64,000 nucleotides of DNA, taken from NCBI RefSeq assembly GCF_050870875.2, contig NZ_CP194041.2, positions 806,001 to 870,000 on the forward strand, in the 5' to 3' direction. The notes beneath the pieces were generated by a model. That model did no database searches, had not been told where the DNA came from, and saw only the letters and a list, made by a program, of their open reading frames with translations. Positions 63,409 to 64,000 of the stretch are shown piece by piece (position 1 is the first letter of the stretch; each line of letters begins with the position of its first letter). Position numbers and translations under genes: made by a program. The stretch comes from Agarivorans sp050870875 (lineage in GTDB: Bacteria; Pseudomonadota; Gammaproteobacteria; Enterobacterales; Celerinatantimonadaceae).

Positions 63409-64000
63409 TTATTGAGCGGCCATTAAACCTGAATTAACCAATACTACGTCTTCTTCATTTAGGGTGCCTACGGCTTGTTTAAGCGACAGCATATTTAAGA
63501 TGTAATCGTAACGAGCATTTGATAAATCACTTTTTGCTGAGTATAAATTACGCGTTGCATCTTGTACGTCAACGATGGTTCGAGTACCCACTTCAAAACC
63601 TGCTTCGGTGGCTTCCAGAGCGCTTTGAGATGAGACAACAGTTTGCTCGAAGGCTTTTACCGAGCCGATACTCGCACTGACATTGTTGACCACCGAGTTT
63701 ACGGTGCTTTGTACTGAACGATAGGTTTGCTCCAAGGCTTGAGACGCTGCAATGTAACTAAATTGAGCTTGTTTAACCTGAGAGTCAATACTGCCACCTT
63801 GGTAGATAGGCCAGTTGAATTCAAGACCGATATTGCCCGAATTCGCACTGCCACCTTGAGCGTTGTCGGTCATACTATTCCCGTATTTATTGTTGTCGTA
63901 ACCAATACCTGCGGTTAAATCTAAGGTTGGCGCATGACCACTTTGAGCCAATTTAATTTGCTCTTGAGAGACTTCTTTGGCAATCCGCTGAGCGTTCAAC
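63409..64000 (-). CDS. tolC: Outer-membrane channel TolC, C-terminal part (runs off the window)
   Basis: The last ~197 codons are here. They match the second repeat of TolC: AREQ-type helix (SQEQIKLAQSGHAPTLDLTA), strand region with FNWPIYQGGSIDSQVKQAQ, helices up to EAGFEVGTRTIVDVQDATRNLY and the closing LGTLNEED-like GTLNEEDVVLVNSGL. Trimeric exit duct for RND pumps and type I secretion. It lacks the long disordered C-terminus of the E. coli protein. Confidence 0.94.
   Translation of the reverse strand, partial: LNAQRIAKEVSQEQIKLAQSGHAPTLDLTAGIGYDNNKYGNSMTDNAQGGSANSGNIGLEFNWPIYQGGSIDSQVKQAQFSYIAASQALEQTYRSVQSTVNSVVNNVSASIGSVKAFEQTVVSSQSALEATEAGFEVGTRTIVDVQDATRNLYSAKSDLSNARYDYILNMLSLKQAVGTLNEEDVVLVNSGLMAAQ

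Overview
The window looks like chromosome from a marine gammaproteobacterium of the Alteromonadales type. Agarivorans or a close relative would fit, but that is inferred from gene order and protein similarity, not from a search. Most of it is conserved backbone: erpA, oxyR/ahpC/ahpF, the rpsU-yqeY-dnaG-rpoD macromolecular synthesis block followed by tRNA-Ile2(CAU), tsaD, plsY, folB-folK, uppP, cca, gspA/gspB, a PiT transporter with its DUF47 partner, ygiF, glnE, an LpxL-type acyltransferase, hldE and the 3' part of tolC.

Layout. 1-21 kb: a DUF6776-like gene, erpA, an RND efflux pair, a small cysteine-rich ORF beside a weak Fur-like site, a PuuB-like oxidase, a PAS/GGDEF cyclase, the peroxide-defence block (oxyR divergent from ahpC-ahpF), a PF04392-type ABC transporter operon, endonuclease I, a secreted ParB-like lipoprotein, yciA and a soluble PAS chemoreceptor. 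21-28.2 kb: an accessory array of repeated toxin/immunity-like cassettes. It holds one full-length putative membrane-active effector, two copies lacking the N-terminal part, seven intact two-helix membrane (immunity-like) genes and one truncated one, several toxin-tail remnants, and an orphan fragment on the far side of ycdX. 28.2-35.5 kb: an IS-scarred segment bounded by two inverted, truncated IS256-type ends. It carries a REP-associated (Y1) transposase, repeated short units, a periplasmic binding/sensor protein, and an ohrR-ohr-esterase cluster. 35.7-38.6 kb: an AT-richer run of five genes of lysozyme-like and secreted/lipoprotein type, ending in IS3 and zinc-ribbon gene remnants next to tRNA-Ile2. 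39-64 kb: ordinary backbone.

How the genes work together. Two peroxide systems are present: OxyR with AhpCF for H2O2 and small peroxides, and OhrR with Ohr for organic hydroperoxides, the latter on the mobile-looking segment. The most unusual part is the 22.4-28.2 kb array. The toxin bodies are almost identical but their last ~30 residues differ, and each variant tail is followed at once by its own membrane protein. Several tails survive only as fragments fused to an intact immunity-like gene. This fits a polymorphic toxin/immunity locus that diversifies by recombining C-terminal tails, with displaced modules and leftover immunity genes. The function is inferred; no secretion-system genes are in the window.
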